Origin: an uncultured Oscillospiraceae bacterium
GTDB lineage: Bacteria; Bacillota; Clostridia; Oscillospirales; Oscillospiraceae
Length of the DNA stretch: 7,400 bases
Reading direction: 5' to 3'
NCBI GenBank assembly: GCA_934590505.1
Contig: CAKTPC010000097.1
Coordinates: 1 to 7,400 of the forward strand
Made by a program: the position numbers and the translations under genes. Below, in pieces: positions 4,726 to 7,400 of this stretch. A model generated the notes under the pieces. It searched no databases. It saw only the letters and a list, made by a program, of their open reading frames with translations, and was not told the DNA's origin. Position 1 is the first letter of the stretch, and each line of letters opens with the position of its first letter.

Positions 4726-6108
4726 TTGACTCTTCAAGAATATGTAAATACGCTAAAAGATAAAAAGATCGCGGTCATAGGCATAGGCGTCAGCAATGAG
4801 CCGCTTATCGAGCTGCTGCTGAAGAACGGCTGCCATGTGACTGCCTGCGATAAACGTACCATGCAGGAAATGGGCGCAGAGGGCAAGAAGCTCAAGGCCA
4901 TGGGCGCGGAGCTTTGTCTCGGTGAGGATTATCTTGAGCATCTCAATCAGGACGTTATATTCAGAACGCCCGGGCTTATGCCCTTTGACGAGCACCTTGA
5001 AAAGGCAAAGGCGCGCGGCGCGGTCGTGACCTCCGAGATGGAGGTGTTCATGTCTCTCTGCCCCTGCAAAACGATAGCCATAACCGGAAGCGATGGCAAG
5101 ACGACGACCTCGACGATCATATCAGAGTTGCTCAAGGCCGCCGGGTACAGAGTCCACCTCGGCGGGAACATCGGCCACCCGCTCCTCTGCGAAACACCGG
5201 ATATTCGCCCGGACGATGTCACCGTGCTTGAGCTCAGTTCTTTCCAGCTGCACAGCATGAAATGCGCCCCGGATGTTGCGGTGATAACGAACCTGTCCCC
5301 GAACCACCTTGATAAGCACAGGGACTTTCAGGACTACATCGACGCAAAGCGTGCCATATTTGAAAACCAGCGTCCTGACGCACGGCTTATACTCAACCAG
5401 GATGACGGACATACGGAGTATTACGCGGGCTTTTCCAAAGCACGTATATCCTATTTCTCGGATAAGCACCCGGTCGAGGACGGCGCCGCCGCGCTTGACG
5501 GCGTTATCTACCGCATACATGACGGAGTGTCGAGAGCGGTGATGAAAGTCTCGGATATCCGCCTGCCGGGCGAACATAATGTGCTCAACTATCTTGCCGC
5601 GTTTTCGGCGGTCGAAGGGCTGGTGAACGACGAGGTCTGCGCCGCGGCCGCCCGCAGCTTCGGCGGGGTCGAGCACAGGCTCGAGCACGTGCGTGTGCTG
5701 CGCGGGATAACCTTTATAAATGACTCGATAGGCACGAGCCCGACAAGAACCTCCGCCGGGCTCCACGCGATGAAGCGCAAGCCGATAGTCATTGCCGGTG
5801 GCTATGATAAGCACATCCCGTTTGACGGGTTGGGCGATGAGCTGTGCCTGCTGTCAAAGAAGGTGTTCCTCACCGGGGACACGGCGGGGAAGATTTACTC
5901 CGCCATCCGTGCCTCACGCTACTATGAGGGCAGCGGACTCGAGGTCAGGATAATCGACGACTTCAAGCAGGCTGTCAAAGCGGCGGCGGAAGCGGCAAGG
6001 GCAGGGGATATTGTGCTGTTTTCCCCGGCCTGCGCGGCCTTTGACCGCTTCAAGAATTTTGCCGAGCGCGGCAGATATTTCAAATCCATAGTCATGGAAC
6101 TCAAATAA
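4726..6108 (+). CDS. murD: UDP-N-acetylmuramoylalanine--D-glutamate ligase
   Basis: MurD (460 aa, normal length) adds D-glutamate to UDP-MurNAc-L-alanine in the cytoplasm, using ATP, in peptidoglycan precursor synthesis. The N-terminal UDP-binding domain (1-110) has IAVIGIGVSN (15-24). The central ATPase domain has the P-loop AITGSDGKTTT (118-128), LELSSFQLH (168-176), and NLSPNHLDKH (189-198) followed by AKRAIFE (207-213), whose Lys208 fits the carbamylated lysine of Mur ligases. The C-terminal domain has EHRLEHV (316-322), NDSIGTSPTR (332-341), AGGYDK (357-362) and FSPACAAFDRFKNFAERG (432-449). The start is TTG: an in-frame TAG at 4699 rules out any earlier start, no other start codon lies between, and GAGG (4714-4717) is 8 bases upstream. 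It is first in an operon with the PLP gene 18 bases downstream. Confidence 0.97.
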   Translation: MTLQEYVNTLKDKKIAVIGIGVSNEPLIELLLKNGCHVTACDKRTMQEMGAEGKKLKAMGAELCLGEDYLEHLNQDVIFRTPGLMPFDEHLEKAKARGAVVTSEMEVFMSLCPCKTIAITGSDGKTTTSTIISELLKAAGYRVHLGGNIGHPLLCETPDIRPDDVTVLELSSFQLHSMKCAPDVAVITNLSPNHLDKHRDFQDYIDAKRAIFENQRPDARLILNQDDGHTEYYAGFSKARISYFSDKHPVEDGAAALDGVIYRIHDGVSRAVMKVSDIRLPGEHNVLNYLAAFSAVEGLVNDEVCAAAARSFGGVEHRLEHVRVLRGITFINDSIGTSPTRTSAGLHAMKRKPIVIAGGYDKHIPFDGLGDELCLLSKKVFLTGDTAGKIYSAIRASRYYEGSGLEVRIIDDFKQAVKAAAEAARAGDIVLFSPACAAFDRFKNFAERGRYFKSIVMELK

Positions 6109-6126
6109 AACACAACGGAGATACAG

Positions 6127-7383
6127 ATGAAAATTTCAGACATCCGGCCTGAGGTATACGATATGGCCGCGAAGGCGCAGGAGCGCCTTGCAGGAAGATT
6201 TGCGGAGATAGACCGTGCTGCCGAAATAAACACGCGCCGCGTGATGGAGGCGTTTCAGAACAACCGCGTTGCCGAGGCGTGCTTTGCCGGGACAACCGGC
6301 TACGGCTACGATGATCTCGGCCGGGAGACGCTCGACAAGATATATGCCGAGATATTCGGCACAGAGGCCGCGCTTGTCCGCATCGGCTTTGTAAACGGTA
6401 CGCACGCCCTCACCGCCGCGATGTTTGCCCTTGTAAAGCCGGGGGATACAATCCTCGCCGTGACCGGGATGCCCTACGATACATTGCGCAGCGCAATCGG
6501 CATATCCGGTGATTGCCACGGCTCGCTGAAGTTCTATGGGATAAACTACGCGCAGGTCGATCTCGCCGCGGACGGCGGGCCTGATTATGCAGCCATCGCT
6601 GAGGCCGCGGCAAAGCCGAATGTCACCGCGGTGATGATCCAGCGCTCAAGGGGCTATGATAACCGCAAGGCGCTCTCAATAGATGAAATAGGCCGCATAT
6701 GCGATATGGTCAAAGCCGTGAACCCTGAGATCAACATCATGGTGGATAACTGCTACGGTGAGTTTACGGACATCAAGGAGCCGACACATGTCGGCGCGGA
6801 TTTGATTGCAGGCTCACTTATAAAGAATCCGGGCGGCGGCCTTGCTCCGACCGGCGGCTACGTCGCGGGGAAGAAGGAGCTTGTCGAGCGCGCGGCGATG
6901 CGCCTTACGACCCCCGGTATCGGAGGGGAGTGCGGCTCCACGCTCGGCAGCAACCGCCTGCTGTTTCAAGGGCTGTTCATGGCTCCGCACATTGTCGCTC
7001 AGGCGCTTAAGACCGCATGCTTCTGCGCAGCCATGATGGAGGCGCTCGACATTCCAACAAGTCCCGCGCCAGAAGAATCCCGCTCCGACATCATCCAGAT
7101 GGTGAAGCTCGGCTCAGTTGAAAACATGAAGCGCTTCTGCCTCGGTATTCAGGCCGGTGCACCCGTGGATTCATTTGTGACGCCGGAGCCGTGGGAGATG
7201 CCTGGGTACGATTGTCCCGTCATCATGGCGGCGGGTGCCTTTATCCAAGGCTCATCCATTGAGCTGTCGGCAGATGGCCCGGCAAGAGAGCCGTACACGG
7301 TATATATGCAGGGCGGACTGACATATGAGTCGGGCAAGCTCGGAATTATGATGGCCGTCAGTGCCATGTTGGACAGGCAGTAA
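6127..7383 (+). CDS. PLP-dependent methionine gamma-lyase-like protein (aluminium resistance/YnbB family)
   Basis: This 418-aa protein belongs to the fold-type I PLP enzymes of the 'aluminium resistance' family, as in Bacillus YnbB. Its true reaction is not established; a C-S lyase or related Cys/Met reaction is assumed from similarity to cystathionine/methionine gamma-lyases. The N-terminal part has the family stretch AGTTGYGYDDLGRETLD (54-70) and VNGTHALTAAMFALVKPGD (89-107). The core has IMVDNCYGEF (204-213), where Asp207 should hold the PLP ring nitrogen, and GSLIKNPGGGLAPTGGY (229-245), where Lys233 is the likely Schiff-base lysine. The C-terminus (EPYTVYMQGGLTYESGK, 388-404) is also typical. 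Length is normal and complete. GGAG (6117-6120) lies 6 bases before ATG 6127, and the gap from murD is 18 bases with no terminator, so the two are co-transcribed. Only 17 bases follow, with no terminator visible. Confidence 0.93.
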   Translation: MKISDIRPEVYDMAAKAQERLAGRFAEIDRAAEINTRRVMEAFQNNRVAEACFAGTTGYGYDDLGRETLDKIYAEIFGTEAALVRIGFVNGTHALTAAMFALVKPGDTILAVTGMPYDTLRSAIGISGDCHGSLKFYGINYAQVDLAADGGPDYAAIAEAAAKPNVTAVMIQRSRGYDNRKALSIDEIGRICDMVKAVNPEINIMVDNCYGEFTDIKEPTHVGADLIAGSLIKNPGGGLAPTGGYVAGKKELVERAAMRLTTPGIGGECGSTLGSNRLLFQGLFMAPHIVAQALKTACFCAAMMEALDIPTSPAPEESRSDIIQMVKLGSVENMKRFCLGIQAGAPVDSFVTPEPWEMPGYDCPVIMAAGAFIQGSSIELSADGPAREPYTVYMQGGLTYESGKLGIMMAVSAMLDRQ

Positions 7384-7400
7384 GGCATATAATGCATGGG

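Noticed and set aside
5122..5814. Long open frame (230 codons) on the minus strand inside murD
   Set aside because: It is fully covered by murD with all its motifs; long antisense frames are common in GC-rich genes and this one shows no protein family features.
7384..7400. Start of a further gene at the right edge (TATAATG, ATGs at 7392 and 7396)
   Set aside because: Only a few codons are visible and no ribosome site precedes them, so nothing can be called.

Overview
The window looks like chromosomal DNA of a moderately GC-rich Clostridia-type Firmicute, perhaps a gut Oscillospirales/Ruminococcaceae relative. The grounds are AGGAGG-type ribosome sites, a TTG start on murD, a MurD C-terminal motif (NDSIGTSPTR) that I associate with clostridial enzymes, a class A RNase P RNA, and a PLP protein of the Firmicute 'aluminium resistance' family. 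The lineage is inference from recall; no database was consulted.

Layout. (1) 1-789 is the 3' part of an alanine/sodium symporter (AGCS family), followed by a 16-bp inverted repeat that may be its terminator. (2) 975-3681 is a complete three-gene ECF metal transporter on the + strand: a NikM-NikN fusion (S component with a PDGLE domain), NikQ (T component) and NikO (ATPase), closed by a strong terminator at 3690-3730. The MHM N-terminus and PDGLE domain favour nickel over cobalt. A strong hairpin lies between nikMN and nikQ. (3) 3719-4230 is an AT-rich islet (about 39% GC by hand count over 3781-4200) with two small divergent genes: a Cro/CI-type HTH regulator (-) and a 67-aa zinc-ribbon membrane protein (+). 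A perfect palindrome lies between them. Both stop codons lie within the neighbouring terminators. (4) 4267-4619 (-) is rnpB, the RNase P RNA, with a recognisable promoter and terminator. (5) 4726-7383 (+) is a two-gene operon: murD (peptidoglycan synthesis, TTG start) and a PLP-dependent protein of the methionine gamma-lyase-like/YnbB family.

How they work together. NikMN, NikQ and NikO should form one membrane complex: NikM binds the metal, NikQ couples it to ATP hydrolysis by NikO, and the NikN part assists uptake. No nickel enzyme, cobalamin gene or recognisable riboswitch lies in the window, so the substrate is inferred from protein sequence only. rnpB and murD are divergently transcribed from a shared intergenic region of about 100 bp. 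The HTH/zinc-ribbon pair is probably a small self-regulated accessory unit.

I see no clear evidence of a wholly new system. The least explained part is the small AT-rich islet at 3719-4230.
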